Source: Benincasa hispida (Eukaryota > Streptophyta > Magnoliopsida > Cucurbitales > Cucurbitaceae). From it: 64,000 bases of DNA. How positions within the stretch are numbered: position 1 is the stretch's first letter; every line of letters starts with the position of its first letter. The position numbers and the translations under genes are program-made. This document shows, one piece after another, positions 63,810-64,000 of this stretch. The notes beneath the pieces were generated by a model, which did not search any database, was not told where the DNA came from, and saw only the letters and a program-made list of their open reading frames with translations. The stretch covers positions 26,718,152 through 26,782,151 of the forward strand of contig NC_052350.1 of NCBI RefSeq assembly GCF_009727055.1. The letters run 5' to 3'.

Positions 63810-64000
63810 TTTGGGGGTTGATGCCCTAAATCTCGTTGGTCCTATTAGTTGAAATTATGGATGAACAAACTCTTTATGTGATTAATAGTACATGTTATTT
63901 TATTCACTTGTCTTTAAAATTATTGTGATATTTTTAGTTGCATTCAAACACAAACCAATAAACTAACACCCAAGGTTATCATTGTAACTTTAAAACATGT
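63810..64000 (+). mobile_element. Start of a copia LTR, cut by window end
   Basis: GGGGTTGATGCCCTAAATCT and the following text match the LTR at 33,857 ('...gaacaaac', 'cacaaaccaataaacta'). The first three bases of the usual TGTTGGGG are not clear ('ttttttgggggttg'). It continues past the window. Confidence 0.75.

Noticed and set aside
33857..64000. LTRs at 33,857 and 63,810 as the two ends of one element
   Set aside because: They start alike, but 27 kb of unrelated DNA lies between, including two other elements' 3' ends and a LINE. Independent insertions are simpler.

Overview
This is plant nuclear DNA: AT-rich, intron-containing, and mostly retrotransposon. A 360-residue, two-domain glyoxalase I split into nine GT-AG exons, plant LTR retrotransposon lineages with plant-type primer sites, and a plastid psbC fragment all point to a flowering plant. 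The LTR families and the DUF1985-type genes look like those of Cucurbitaceae, but that family call rests on recognition and was not tested.

The only gene that looks intact is a chloroplast-type lactoylglutathione lyase (glyoxalase I) on the + strand. Its coding exons run from 24,799 to 29,051. The other coding matter is decayed: Ty1/copia and Ty3/gypsy gag-pol remnants, two DUF1985 (Ulp1-associated) pseudogenes, a LINE 3' fragment, and a probable F-box-associated fragment.

Layout. 1-18,060 is a nest of retrotransposons: a minus-strand copia LTR, then a SIRE-like copia carcass (RNase H end, env-like region, 3' LTR) split by two insertions. One insertion is a nearly complete minus-strand gypsy element (2,541-9,854, 5-bp target duplication). 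The other is a gypsy derivative with no recognisable pol (10,421-14,952). 18,060-24,700 is low-complexity and repeat DNA: two fields of a palindromic TATCAnTGATA motif, an irregular minisatellite holding a hAT-type MITE with a perfect 8-bp duplication, a pyrimidine tract and poly(T). 24,799-29,051 is the glyoxalase gene; its last intron carries a plastid psbC insertion. 30,000-52,500 holds three decayed copia elements, part of a chromovirus-like gypsy element with its 3' LTR, and one unusual 3.2-kb LTR containing a degenerate CTAGACGAT motif array and a hairpin. 52,500-58,100 holds a truncated MITE and a DUF1985 pseudogene split by a solo LTR whose removal rejoins the frame. 58,330-64,000 holds a LINE fragment, a 1.1-kb foldback element, long AT-rich stretches, a small hairpin, and the start of another copia LTR.

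I found no gene cluster, CRISPR array, tRNA or rRNA, and no new enzymatic system. The most notable signals are the plastid insertion in the glyoxalase intron, the fully readable nesting order of the transposons, the motif array inside the long LTR, and the solo-LTR-interrupted DUF1985 gene. At least one stretch (around 40,405) looks like an assembly artefact.
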